Shown here in pieces: positions 1-7,167 of a stretch of DNA of 25,585 nt. Each line of letters starts with the position of its first letter. The stretch's first letter is position 1. The notes below the pieces were generated by a model. It ran no database searches. It worked only from the letters and a program-made list of their open reading frames with translations, and was not told the origin of the DNA. Both the position numbers and the translations under genes were made by a program. This DNA comes from CAYOXM01 sp964407925 (GTDB taxonomy: Bacteria; Patescibacteriota; Patescibacteriia; SG8-24): positions 1-25,585 of the forward strand of contig CAYOXM010000018.1 in the NCBI GenBank assembly GCA_964407925.1, given 5' to 3'.

Positions 1-2372
1 CCCTTGGACTTGGACATCTTCTGTCCCTTGCCGTCGAGCACGTGACCGAGGCAGATGACGTTCTTGTACGGCGGCGTCTCCTTGCCGAGCAACGTCGACA
101 CGGCGAGCAGGGTGTAGAACCAGCCGCGCGTCTGGTCGATGGCCTCGGAAATGTAGTCCGCGGGGAAATTGCCGCCGCCGTCGATGCGCTCGGCGTTCTC
201 GAACGGGTAGTGCCACTGCGCGAACGGCATCGCGCCCGAATCGAACCAGACGTCCACGACGTCGGAGACGCGGCGCATCTCGCCGCCGCACTCGCAGAGC
301 AGGCGCACGTCGTCGATGAACGGGCGATGCACGTCGACCTCGCCGAGCTCGTCGTACGGGAGGTTCTTCGGCGCGGCGAATTCCACGAATTCGCCCACGC
401 CGTTCATGAGCGGCGACGCCTTGATCTGCTCCTTGGTCAGGCCGCGATACGCGGTGCGCAGCATCCAGAGCGGGTCGCCGTGCGTCACGACGACGATGTT
501 CATGCCGAAGCACTCGGCCTCGACGTCCTTCATGAACGACACCACGCGGCGGCGGACGTCATGGAGCGTCTCGCCGGAACCGCCGACCTTCTCTTCGAAG
601 CGGTCCAGGCCCGCGGCGGCGGCGTGAAACTCGGCGACGGGCTTGCCGTTGAAGTCGCCGAAATCGAGCTCGCGCAGCCGTTCGTCATACACGACTTCCA
701 ACCCGAGTTCCTTGGCGATGATTTCGGCGGTTTCCTTGGTGCGGACGAGGTCGGAAGAATAGATGCGCTGGATGCCCTTTTCCTTCAGCTTTTTCGCGGC
801 CTCAGCGGCCTGCGCGCGACCGTTCTCGGTGAGCGAAAACGCGCGCTTTTCCGGCCACGAACTCAGCGTGTCCGTCGCGTTCGTCTCGGCCTCGCCGTGC
901 CGCTGGAGGAAGTACGCGTTCGCCGGACGGCGCGACGACTCCATCTCGTCGAGGCTGCCGATCACGCGCTTCGCCTTGCAGTCCTTGCAGTGCCAGACCG
1001 GCAGCGGCGTGCCCCAGTACCGCTCGCGAGAGATCGCCCAGTCCTTCACCTCGCGCAGCCATTCGCCGAAACGGCCGTCCTTGATGTGCGACGGCACCCA
1101 ATTGACCTGGGCGTTGTTCTTCTGGAGGTTTTCACGCAGTTCCGACATCCGGATGTACCACGAACTCTTGGCGTAATACAGGAGCGGCGTGCCGCAGCGC
1201 CAGCAAAACGGGTACGAGTGCAGATACGTCTCGCTCTTATATAAGAGACCCCGTTCGGTCAGGTCCGCCTTCACGTCATCATCGGCCTTCTTGAAGAACC
1301 TGCCCTTGCCCGGGACGTCCGCCGTCACCATGCCCGTGTTGTCGACCGTGAGGAGCGTCGGGAGCTTCGCCGATTCGCCGAGCCGTGCGTCGTCCTCGCC
1401 GAACGCCGGCGCGATGTGGACGATGCCGGTACCGTCGGTCGTGGACACGAAATCCGCCGCGCACACCTTGTACGCGTTCGCCGCGCGCTCGTGCTCCTCG
1501 GGCAGCGTCTTATAGAGAGGGCGGTACGCCTGGCCGACAAGCGAACTTCCCGAGTATTCGGCAACCACCTCGAACTCGCCGTCGAGCTTCGACAGCAGGT
1601 CCTTCGCGAGCACGAGGGTCTCGTCCGCGTCCTTCATCTTCGCCTCGGCGTACGTCACGTCGTGACCGACGGCGAGCGCGACGTTGCCGGGAAGCGTCCA
1701 CGGCGTCGTCGTCCAGACGAGGAAGAATTTCTTATTGATGCTCGCGAACGGGAAGCGCACGAACACCGAGGGATCCTCCGTATCCTTATATCCCTGCGCC
1801 AGCTCATGCGACGACAAGGACGTCACGCAGCGCGGGCAGTGCGGGGTCACGCGGTAGCCCTGGTACAGCAGACCCTTCTTGTCGACTTCCTTCATGATCC
1901 ACCAGAGAGACTCCACGAAGTCGTTCTTGTACGTCACGTACGGATCGCCGAGGTCGACCCAGAACGCGACGCGGCGCGTGCTCTTCTCCCAGAGGTCGAG
2001 GTATTTCCAGACGGACTTCTTGCATTCGGCATTGAACTTGGCGATGCCGTAGGCCTCGATGTCCTGTTTCTTAGTGAAGCCGAGCTGCTTTTCGACCTCG
2101 AGCTCGACCGGGAGCCCGTGCGTGTCCCAACCCGCCTTGCGATCGATGCGGAAACCCCTCATCGTCCGATGCCGCAAAATGACGTCCTTGAATGACCGCG
2201 TCAGCAAGTGGTGAATGCCTGGCTTGCCGTTTGCGGTCGGAGGACCTTCGAAAAACGTGAATGACGGGCGCGAAGCGTCCTTATTTCGGTCGAGGACGCG
2301 CTTGAACACGGCCTTTTCCTCCCAGGCCTTCAGCTGTTCCTCTTCGATCGTCGGTAGATGGAATTTGGCCAT
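1..2372 (-). CDS. ileS: Isoleucyl-tRNA synthetase (partial, C-terminal end beyond window edge)
   Basis: Charges tRNA-Ile with isoleucine in the cytoplasm. The ATG is at 2372 and reading continues leftward without a stop to base 1 (about 790 codons; the anticodon-binding end is missing). The N-terminal part reads FFEGPPTANGKPGIHH, the class I nucleotide-binding signature, here in the GxHH form rather than HxGH. The CP1 editing domain is present, with a VWTTTPWTLPGN threonine-rich segment near residues 215-226. The class I KMSKS loop reads KMSKSK at bases 3-20, so the window cuts the gene just after the catalytic core. The start is chosen because the protein begins MAKFHLPTIEEEQ, as in the family, and a promoter lies just upstream. 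Long open frames on the opposite strand (42-1244 and 1416-2195) are shadows. The GxHH signature is known from the IleRS2 type, which is associated with mupirocin resistance; that assignment is inferred from motifs only. Confidence 0.95.
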   Translation of the reverse strand, partial: MAKFHLPTIEEEQLKAWEEKAVFKRVLDRNKDASRPSFTFFEGPPTANGKPGIHHLLTRSFKDVILRHRTMRGFRIDRKAGWDTHGLPVELEVEKQLGFTKKQDIEAYGIAKFNAECKKSVWKYLDLWEKSTRRVAFWVDLGDPYVTYKNDFVESLWWIMKEVDKKGLLYQGYRVTPHCPRCVTSLSSHELAQGYKDTEDPSVFVRFPFASINKKFFLVWTTTPWTLPGNVALAVGHDVTYAEAKMKDADETLVLAKDLLSKLDGEFEVVAEYSGSSLVGQAYRPLYKTLPEEHERAANAYKVCAADFVSTTDGTGIVHIAPAFGEDDARLGESAKLPTLLTVDNTGMVTADVPGKGRFFKKADDDVKADLTERGLLYKSETYLHSYPFCWRCGTPLLYYAKSSWYIRMSELRENLQKNNAQVNWVPSHIKDGRFGEWLREVKDWAISRERYWGTPLPVWHCKDCKAKRVIGSLDEMESSRRPANAYFLQRHGEAETNATDTLSSWPEKRAFSLTENGRAQAAEAAKKLKEKGIQRIYSSDLVRTKETAEIIAKELGLEVVYDERLRELDFGDFNGKPVAEFHAAAAGLDRFEEKVGGSGETLHDVRRRVVSFMKDVEAECFGMNIVVVTHGDPLWMLRTAYRGLTKEQIKASPLMNGVGEFVEFAAPKNLPYDELGEVDVHRPFIDDVRLLCECGGEMRRVSDVVDVWFDSGAMPFAQWHYPFENAERIDGGGNFPADYISEAIDQTRGWFYTLLAVSTLLGKETPPYKNVICLGHVLDGKGQKMSKSK

Positions 2373-2382
2373 AACAAACTGA

Positions 2383-2411
2383 AATGTACCGCCTTATCCG
2401 TATTCATTCAA
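2383..2411 (-). promoter_or_regulatory. Promoter of ileS, near-leaderless
   Basis: Reading leftward: -35 TTGAAT (2406-2411), 17-base spacer, -10 TACATT (2383-2388), then 10 bases to the ATG at 2372. The predicted transcript would have only a few bases before the start codon. No Shine-Dalgarno is seen. Confidence 0.55.
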
Positions 2412-2436
2412 CCCTCCCGCCGGCGTGATTTAAGGT

Positions 2437-2480
2437 AAAAAAAACGCCCCGCGCGAAGCGGAACGAACGGTTTCAGGGCG
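2437..2480 (-). terminator. Rho-independent terminator of the pseudopilin gene
   Basis: On the minus strand, CGCCC (2476-2480) and GGGCG can close a hairpin with an inner CCGC-TTCGC-GCGG stem, followed by eight T (2437-2444). It overlaps the stop codon of the pseudopilin gene and lies in front of ileS. Confidence 0.65.
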
Positions 2481-2796
2481 TCTTGACGCTGCATCCCTTG
2501 AACCAGGCGCCGCAGCAGACCTTCAGGTCGACATCTGCCCCTTGGGCGTTCTTGGCCTTCAGGTCGAAGGCGACGTCGTCTTCGCTGCCGCACCCGCGGA
2601 AGCAGGCGAGGACGTTCTTGCGTGACGCAACTTTCACTTCGGTCATGCCGAGCGCCTCGGCCGCGTGGATCGCGTCCTTGTTGTCCACGAAGAGGCGTCC
2701 GAGCGCGCGATAGCCGACGATGATGACGATGCCGGCAAGGGTGAGGGAAATCACGAGCTCGACGAGGGTGAAACCACGGGAATGTCGTGCGACCAT
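2473..2796 (-). CDS. Prepilin-type N-terminal cleavage/methylation domain protein (pseudopilin)
   Basis: A 107-residue type IV pilin-like protein. Residues 7-20 read RGFTLVELVISLTL, the classic type III signal: cleavage by prepilin peptidase would fall after Gly8, leaving Phe9 as the methylated residue and Glu13 as mature Glu5. The hydrophobic helix runs to about residue 35. The remaining globular part is only about 70 residues and holds five cysteines (65, 69, 94, 95, 102), which could form disulfides outside the cell. It has its own promoter, a good ribosome binding site (AAGGAG at 2804-2809, 7 bases before ATG) and its own terminator, and no pilus assembly genes sit nearby. The small size suggests a minor pilin or a competence-type pseudopilin; the exact role is not known. 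Confidence 0.85.
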   Translation of the reverse strand: MVARHSRGFTLVELVISLTLAGIVIIVGYRALGRLFVDNKDAIHAAEALGMTEVKVASRKNVLACFRGCGSEDDVAFDLKAKNAQGADVDLKVCCGAWFKGCSVKTP

Positions 2797-2832
2797 TACG
2801 GTGCTCCTTCCGGGAAAAGGACGTTCCCGCTC

Positions 2833-2861
2833 TGTTTAGCGGAAAAACAGGCTTTCGTCAA
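2833..2861 (-). promoter_or_regulatory. Promoter of the pseudopilin gene
   Basis: Leftward: -35 TTGACG (2856-2861), 17-base spacer, -10 TAAACA (2833-2838). It is back-to-back with the rpiB promoter. The leader is about 30 bases and carries the AAGGAG site. Confidence 0.55.
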
Positions 2862-2874
2862 GCGTTTAACGCAG

Positions 2875-2903
2875 GTGACAAGAGGCCGTAAAAATGGTAA
2901 AAT
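2875..2903 (+). promoter_or_regulatory. Extended -10 promoter of rpiB, near-leaderless
   Basis: -35 GTGACA (2875-2880), 17-base spacer, TGG triplet, -10 TAAAAT (2898-2903), then exactly 8 bases to the ATG at 2912. Transcription should start at or within 2 bases of the start codon. This argues against the in-frame ATG at 2894, which lies inside the promoter. Confidence 0.7.
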
Positions 2904-2911
2904 TTCTGAGT

Positions 2912-3391
2912 ATGGGACGCCCGAAACCCGCAACGAAACCGCTCATCTGTCTCGGAACCGATCACGCCGGACTGAAATTGAAGGACGCCGTCAAAGACGA
3001 GCTCATCCGCCTCGGATACCACGTCCATGACTTTGGCGCATTCTCCGTCGAGGCGTCAGACTACCCCGACTACGTCCTCCCCGCCGCCGAGGCGGTCGCC
3101 GCGTCTAAGGGAAAGGCGGTCGGCATCGTCTTCGGCGGCAGCGGCATCGGCGAATGCGTCGCCGCGAACAAGGTGCGGGGCGTGCGCGCCGCGCTCGTCT
3201 CTGACCGCTACGGCGCGAAGATGTCGCGCGAGCACAACGACGCGAACGTCCTCTGCCTCGGCGGACGGACCGTGACGAAGGACGCCAAGCTCGCGAAACG
3301 TCTCGTCCGACTCTGGCTTGAGACGCCGTTTTCCGGCGACAAGCGGCACGTGCGACGGCTCAAGAAAATTTCCCGCTATGAAAATGGTTGA
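2912..3391 (+). CDS. rpiB: Ribose-5-phosphate isomerase B
   Basis: Interconverts ribose-5-phosphate and ribulose-5-phosphate in the non-oxidative pentose phosphate pathway. The protein has 159 residues from the chosen start and follows the RpiB/LacAB fold: GTDHAG near residues 15-20, a glycine loop FGGSGIGECVAANK (74-87) and SREHNDANVLCLGGR. The E. coli catalytic cysteine (in ICGTG) is a glycine here (Gly75), while a glutamate stands at residue 81 in GIGEC, as in the Mycobacterium tuberculosis-type enzymes that use Glu as the base. The start at 2912 is preferred over 2894 because the latter lies within the promoter. The end overlaps rpe by 14 bases, so the two are translationally coupled. Confidence 0.93.
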   Translation: MGRPKPATKPLICLGTDHAGLKLKDAVKDELIRLGYHVHDFGAFSVEASDYPDYVLPAAEAVAASKGKAVGIVFGGSGIGECVAANKVRGVRAALVSDRYGAKMSREHNDANVLCLGGRTVTKDAKLAKRLVRLWLETPFSGDKRHVRRLKKISRYENG

Positions 3392-4022
3392 AATTCATCC
3401 GGCAATCCTGGCGAAAGACGAGGAAGAGTTCCGCCGCAAGGTCGACCTCGTCCGCGCGTTCGGCATGCCGCTCCACATCGACGTGATGGACGGCGTTTTC
3501 GTTCCGCAAAAGACGTGGGCGCCGGCCGACCGCATGCGCGAACTGCTCGATGGCATCCCCTTCGAGGCGCATCTCATGGTGTCGAACCCCGAGCATCTCG
3601 TCCCGATCTGGCTCGCCTGCGGCGCGAGCAGGGTGCATTTTCACGCCGAGGCGACGACGCGCGATTCGCTCATCTGCCGCGCGACCGCGGAGCAGTGCGT
3701 CGACGTCGGCATCGCGCTCAACCCCGAAACGCCCATCTCACGCGTGACCGCCGAACTCAAGGCGTACAATCGCCTTATGGTGATGGGCGTGAAGCCGGGG
3801 GCGAGCGGCCAGCCGTTCCAGGACATCGCGCTCGAGAAGATGCGGATGCTCCGCGGCCTGAAACCGTCGGTCATCATCACGGTCGACGGCGGGGTGAAAC
3901 CGGAGAACGCGCGCATGCTTGCCGATGCGGGCGCAGACGTGCTCGTGGTCGGAAGCGCGCTCACGGACGCCGCGGATCCGGCCGAAGCGTACGCGCTGTT
4001 CAGAGACGCGCTCACGTCATGA
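3378..4022 (+). CDS. rpe: Ribulose-phosphate 3-epimerase
   Basis: Interconverts ribulose-5-phosphate and xylulose-5-phosphate. A 214-residue TIM-barrel protein. All four metal ligands of the family can be placed: His33 and Asp35 in LHIDVMDG, His65 in EAHLMV, and Asp170 in ITVDGGV. The phosphate-binding end reads GADVLVVGSAL. It is somewhat divergent: the usual APSILSAD N-terminus is HPAILAKD and the usual MDGHFVPN is MDGVFVPQ. The ATG at 3378 (preceded by CT, as in other genes of this operon) lies inside the end of rpiB; a second ATG is at 3384. The frame is open further upstream, to 3318, but that part is only rpiB read in another frame. The stop overlaps the next small gene by four bases (ATGA). 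Confidence 0.93.
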   Translation: MKMVEIHPAILAKDEEEFRRKVDLVRAFGMPLHIDVMDGVFVPQKTWAPADRMRELLDGIPFEAHLMVSNPEHLVPIWLACGASRVHFHAEATTRDSLICRATAEQCVDVGIALNPETPISRVTAELKAYNRLMVMGVKPGASGQPFQDIALEKMRMLRGLKPSVIITVDGGVKPENARMLADAGADVLVVGSALTDAADPAEAYALFRDALTS

Positions 4023-4231
4023 AAAACGCAAATTACAACCTGGTGAAGCTCCTGCTCAACAAGCTCGACGACACGTGGCGCGTCGAGAAGCACTACGAGA
4101 AGGACGCGAAAGCGATGTCCTGCAAGGATTGCCAGGCGATACTCAAACGCATTCTCGACGCGGACAAACGGCACGTCCAGATGCTCCGCAAGGAGCTCTC
4201 GAAGCACATCAAAGGGAAGAAATTCGATTGA
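4019..4231 (+). CDS. Small helical hypothetical protein in the pentose-phosphate operon
   Basis: A 70-residue, lysine-rich and probably all-helical protein. It starts in the ATGA overlap with rpe and ends just before a strong terminator, so it is the last gene of the rpiB-rpe transcript. It contains KHYEKDA (about 24-30), a CxxC pair (Cys35, Cys38) and a DxxH in ILDADKRHVQML. The spacing of E/H residues (WRVEKHY ... DADKRHV) recalls half of a ferritin-like bundle, but this is only a resemblance. No function can be assigned. Its tight coupling to rpe makes a role tied to sugar-phosphate metabolism or to redox/metal sensing possible. Confidence 0.75.
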   Translation: MKNANYNLVKLLLNKLDDTWRVEKHYEKDAKAMSCKDCQAILKRILDADKRHVQMLRKELSKHIKGKKFD

Positions 4232-4259
4232 AAACGACCCCTTTGCGGGGTCGTTTTTT
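4231..4259 (+). terminator. Terminator after rpiB-rpe operon
   Basis: Perfect 11-bp hairpin AAAACGACCCC / GGGGTCGTTTT (4231-4241 and 4247-4257) with loop TTTGC and a T-run. It separates the rpiB-rpe unit from the transketolase unit. Confidence 0.9.
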
Positions 4260-4293
4260 CGTTTTCGCGGCACTGGCGGATAAGCCTAAAAAA

Positions 4294-4302
4294 TGCTAAA
4301 AT
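4294..4302 (+). promoter_or_regulatory. Extended -10 promoter of the transketolase operon, near-leaderless
   Basis: TGC (4294-4296) then -10 TAAAAT (4297-4302), followed by exactly 8 bases and the ATG at 4311. The -35 region is weak (TGGCGG at 4274-4279), so the extended -10 probably carries the promoter. An A-run precedes it. The in-frame ATG at 4293 overlaps the -10 and is unlikely to be the start. The surrounding bases are nearly identical to those before the gene at 10980. Confidence 0.65.
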
Positions 4303-4310
4303 ATACGCAT

Positions 4311-5183
4311 ATGAGCCATCTTCATGATAACGAGGTGAAGCGGCTGGAGCTGGTGGCGAACAAGCTCCGCCAGCACGTCATCACCTCCGTCGCGAACGCC
4401 AAGAGCGGGCATCAGGGCGGGCCGCTTGGCATGGCGGACGTCTTTACCGCCCTCTACTTCCACGAACTTCGGCACGATCCGAAAAACCCGATGTGGGAGG
4501 ACCGTGACCGGCTCATCCTTTCGAACGGCCACATCTGCCCGATTCGGTACGCCGCGATGGCCGAGGCCGGCTACATGCCCGTCGAAGAACTGTTGACGCT
4601 CCGCAAGCTCGGCACACGCCTCCAAGGACACCCGGAGCGCACCAAATTCCCTGCACTCGAGTCGACGTCGGGTCCGCTCGGCGAAGGCATCGCGCAGGCC
4701 GTCGGCATGGCATACGCCGCGAAGATGGACGGCAAGAAGTGGCGGACGTACTGCGTCACGGGCGACGGCGAGCATGACGCCGGCATCGTCTGGGAGTCGA
4801 TTCATTTCGCCGGCAAGTACCGGCTCGACAACCTCGTCTGCATCGTCGACCGCAACTACATCCAGATCGACGGCAAGACGGAGGACGTGATGCCGCTCGA
4901 CCCGTTCGAGGACAAGTACCGCGCGTTCGGCTGGCACGTCATCGAATGCAACGGCAACGACATCCGCGACGTCGTGCGCGCGTTCGAGGAGGCGAAGGGC
5001 ATGTACCAGAAGCCGGTCTGCATCGTCGCGCACACGGTCCCCGGCAAGGGCGTGTCGTACATGGAGGGCAACTACCTCTGGCACAGCCAGCCGTTCAAGG
5101 CCGGCGAGGCCGAGCAGGCGATGAAAGAACTCAAGGCCGAGGAAGATCGGCTCAGGGCCGACCACGCCGCTGACGCGAAATGA
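4311..5183 (+). CDS. tktA: Transketolase, N-terminal (thiamine diphosphate-binding) subunit
   Basis: Together with the next gene it forms a split transketolase that moves two-carbon units between sugar phosphates. The 290-residue protein starts at the ATG 8 bases after a -10 box. It holds the N-terminal signature SGHQGGPLG (32-40) with the proton-relay His34, and the diphosphate-binding motif GDGE (151-154) ending at Asn182 in DRNYIQIDG, the usual GDG-X(n)-N spacing. HTVPGKGVSYMEG follows near 241-253. The stop lies immediately before the C-terminal subunit. Two-gene transketolases are usual in many archaea and some bacteria, including candidate-phyla genomes, so the split is real and not a frameshift. 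Confidence 0.93.
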   Translation: MSHLHDNEVKRLELVANKLRQHVITSVANAKSGHQGGPLGMADVFTALYFHELRHDPKNPMWEDRDRLILSNGHICPIRYAAMAEAGYMPVEELLTLRKLGTRLQGHPERTKFPALESTSGPLGEGIAQAVGMAYAAKMDGKKWRTYCVTGDGEHDAGIVWESIHFAGKYRLDNLVCIVDRNYIQIDGKTEDVMPLDPFEDKYRAFGWHVIECNGNDIRDVVRAFEEAKGMYQKPVCIVAHTVPGKGVSYMEGNYLWHSQPFKAGEAEQAMKELKAEEDRLRADHAADAK

Positions 5184-5185
5184 CT

Positions 5186-6178
5186 ATGCTGAATCCCAAC
5201 GCGAAACTCGCCGCGAACGCGCTTGCCGCCGACGTCGCCCAAAAGCCGACGCGCGACGGGTACGGCGCCGGCGTCGTCGAGGCGGCCAAGCTCGACCCGC
5301 GCATCGTCGTGATGTGCGCCGACCTCACCGACTCCACGCGCAACATGGAATTCAAGAAGACGTTCCCGGACCGGTTCATCCAGGCGGGCATCCACGAGCA
5401 GTTCCTCGCCGCCGGCGCGGCGGGACTCGCGCTCGCGGGAAAAATCCCATTCATTACCTCGTACGCGATGTTCTGCCCCGGACGCTCATGGGAGCAGGTC
5501 CGCACGAACATCTGCCTCAACGAGGCGAACGTGAAGATCATCGGCAGCCATGCCGGCGTCTCCGTCGGCCCCGACGGGGCGACCCACCAGGCGATCGAGG
5601 ACATCGCGATCATGCGCCCCATCCCGAACATGACGATCATCGCGCCGTGCGACGCAATCGAGGCGCGGAAGGCCACGCTCGCCATCGCGAAGTTCGAAGG
5701 TCCGTGCTACGTCCGCTTCGCGCGCGAGAAGTCCCCCGTCTTCACGACTGAAGAGACGCCGTTCGAAATCGGCAAGGCGCTCACCCTGCGCGACGGCAAG
5801 GACGTCGCCGTCATCGCCTGCGGCCCGCTGACCCATAACGCGCTTCGCGCCGCCGAGGAGCTCGCGGCGGAAGGGCTCGACGTCATGGTCGTCAATTGCC
5901 ATACCATCAAGCCGCTCGACGAGGCCGCGGTGCTCGTCGCCGCCGAGAAGTGCGGCGCGGTCGTCACGGTCGAGGAACACCAGATCACCGGCGGGCTCGG
6001 CGGAGCGGTCGCGGAATACCTCGCGAAGGCCCGCCCTACCCCGATGGAGTTCGTGGGCGTGCCGAACGTGTTCGGCGAGTCCGGCGAGCCGATGCAGCTC
6101 GTCGAGCATTTCGGCATGGGCGTTTCCCACGTTAAGGACGCCGTGAAACGCGCCGCGGCCCGAAAGGCCAAGGCCTGA
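5186..6178 (+). CDS. tktB: Transketolase, C-terminal (pyrimidine-binding) subunit
   Basis: Pyrimidine-binding and C-terminal half of the split transketolase, about 330 residues. The catalytic glutamate that activates the cofactor lies in QAGIHEQFLAAGAAG, and the C-terminal transketolase domain includes VAVIACGPLTHNALRAAEEL and VTVEEHQITGGLGGAV. It follows the N-terminal subunit directly. Two ATGs are possible: 5180, overlapping the previous stop, and 5186, two bases after that stop. The second is chosen because it has the CT-ATG context shared by the next three genes. No Shine-Dalgarno is visible, so expression probably depends on coupling to the upstream gene. Confidence 0.92.
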   Translation: MLNPNAKLAANALAADVAQKPTRDGYGAGVVEAAKLDPRIVVMCADLTDSTRNMEFKKTFPDRFIQAGIHEQFLAAGAAGLALAGKIPFITSYAMFCPGRSWEQVRTNICLNEANVKIIGSHAGVSVGPDGATHQAIEDIAIMRPIPNMTIIAPCDAIEARKATLAIAKFEGPCYVRFAREKSPVFTTEETPFEIGKALTLRDGKDVAVIACGPLTHNALRAAEELAAEGLDVMVVNCHTIKPLDEAAVLVAAEKCGAVVTVEEHQITGGLGGAVAEYLAKARPTPMEFVGVPNVFGESGEPMQLVEHFGMGVSHVKDAVKRAAARKAKA

Positions 6179-6185
6179 AAAGACT

Positions 6186-7163
6186 ATGTTGGACATCATT
6201 TCCGTCGGCGACGCGACGCTCGACGTCTTCCTCCAGATCGACCAGACCGAAGCCGCGCTCAAATGCGAGTTGCGCACCGAGATGTGCCAGATCTGCTTCG
6301 ATTACGCGGACAAGGTGCCGGTCGAGTCGGTGATAAAGATCCCCGGCGCGGGCAACGCCTCGAATAACGCCGTCGGTTCCTCCCGCCTCGGGATGCGCAC
6401 CGCGCTGTTCAGCATCCTCGGCGACGACGACGTCGGCAAAAGCATCTATTCGCATTGGCGCAAGGAGAAAATTTCCACCGAGTTCGTCCGTTTCGACAAG
6501 AAGCGCGGCACGAACTACTCGACCGTCCTGAACTACGGCGGCGAGCGTACCATCCTCGTCTTCCACGAGAGGCGCGACTACAAGTTCCCCGCGCTCCCCA
6601 AGGCGAAATGGATTTACTGGACGTCGCTCGGCAAGGGCAGCGAGAAGATGCACAAGAGCCTCATCGAGTACGTGAAGCGGACCGGCACGAAGCTCTGCTT
6701 CCAGCCGGGGACGTTCCAGCTGAAGCTCGGCACCGAGGCCCTGCGTCCGCTCATCGCCGCCTCCGAAGTGACAGTGATGAACAAGGAGGAGGCCGAACGC
6801 CTCGTCGGTAACGGCGCGAAGGCGATTCCCGCCCTCCTGAAGCGCATCCATGACGTCGGCTGCCGCATCGCCGTCATCACCGACGGGCCGAAGGGCTCCT
6901 ACACGTACGACGGCAAGCGCTTCCTCAAGATGGAAATCATGGACGTCCCCGTCGTCGAGCGTACCGGCTGCGGCGACGCGTTCTCGACCGCGTTCGTCGC
7001 GGCACTGAACGCCGGCAAGGACATCGCCGAGGCCATGCGCTGGGGCACGGCGAACTCCGCCTCCGTCATCAGTTACATCGGTCCGCAGAAGGGCCTCATG
7101 AAGACCTCCGAAATGCGCCGCATGCTCAAGCGTTTCGCCCGCGTGCGCGCCGAAGAAATCTGA
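6186..7163 (+). CDS. PfkB-family carbohydrate kinase (first copy)
   Basis: Ribokinase/PfkB-fold sugar kinase of 325 residues; transfers phosphate from ATP to a sugar or sugar phosphate. The first PfkB motif is seen as GAGNASNNAVGSSRLG (54-69). The second motif, with catalytic Asp264, reads ERTGCGDAFSTAF (258-270), where the usual GAGD is GCGD. A substrate lid is likely within residues 15-50. It sits between transketolase and fructose-bisphosphate aldolase, so fructose-6-phosphate is an attractive substrate, but family membership alone does not settle it. The start is 7 bases after the tktB stop, in CT-ATG context, without a ribosome binding site. The gene at 8108 is a diverged paralogue. Confidence 0.88.
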   Translation: MLDIISVGDATLDVFLQIDQTEAALKCELRTEMCQICFDYADKVPVESVIKIPGAGNASNNAVGSSRLGMRTALFSILGDDDVGKSIYSHWRKEKISTEFVRFDKKRGTNYSTVLNYGGERTILVFHERRDYKFPALPKAKWIYWTSLGKGSEKMHKSLIEYVKRTGTKLCFQPGTFQLKLGTEALRPLIAASEVTVMNKEEAERLVGNGAKAIPALLKRIHDVGCRIAVITDGPKGSYTYDGKRFLKMEIMDVPVVERTGCGDAFSTAFVAALNAGKDIAEAMRWGTANSASVISYIGPQKGLMKTSEMRRMLKRFARVRAEEI

Positions 7164-7167
7164 ACCT

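Noticed and set aside
42..2195. Long plus-strand open frames opposite ileS (400 and 259 codons)
   Set aside because: They are antisense to a clear IleRS reading frame; GC-rich codons leave the opposite strand open. No start signals or recognisable domains.
2894..2911. ATG at 2894 as rpiB start, and likewise 4293 for tktA
   Set aside because: Both lie in the extended -10 promoter element, upstream of any possible transcription start.
3318..3377. N-terminal extension of rpe
   Set aside because: It is only rpiB read in another frame; the family begins close to the ATG at 3378.
4296..5165. 289-codon minus-strand frame opposite transketolase
   Set aside because: Antisense shadow of the well-supported tktA frame. 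The same applies to long minus-strand frames over 5486-9301 and 9102-10169.
5180..5185. Split transketolase as a frameshift artefact
   Set aside because: Both halves have complete domain boundaries and normal termini, as in known two-gene transketolases.
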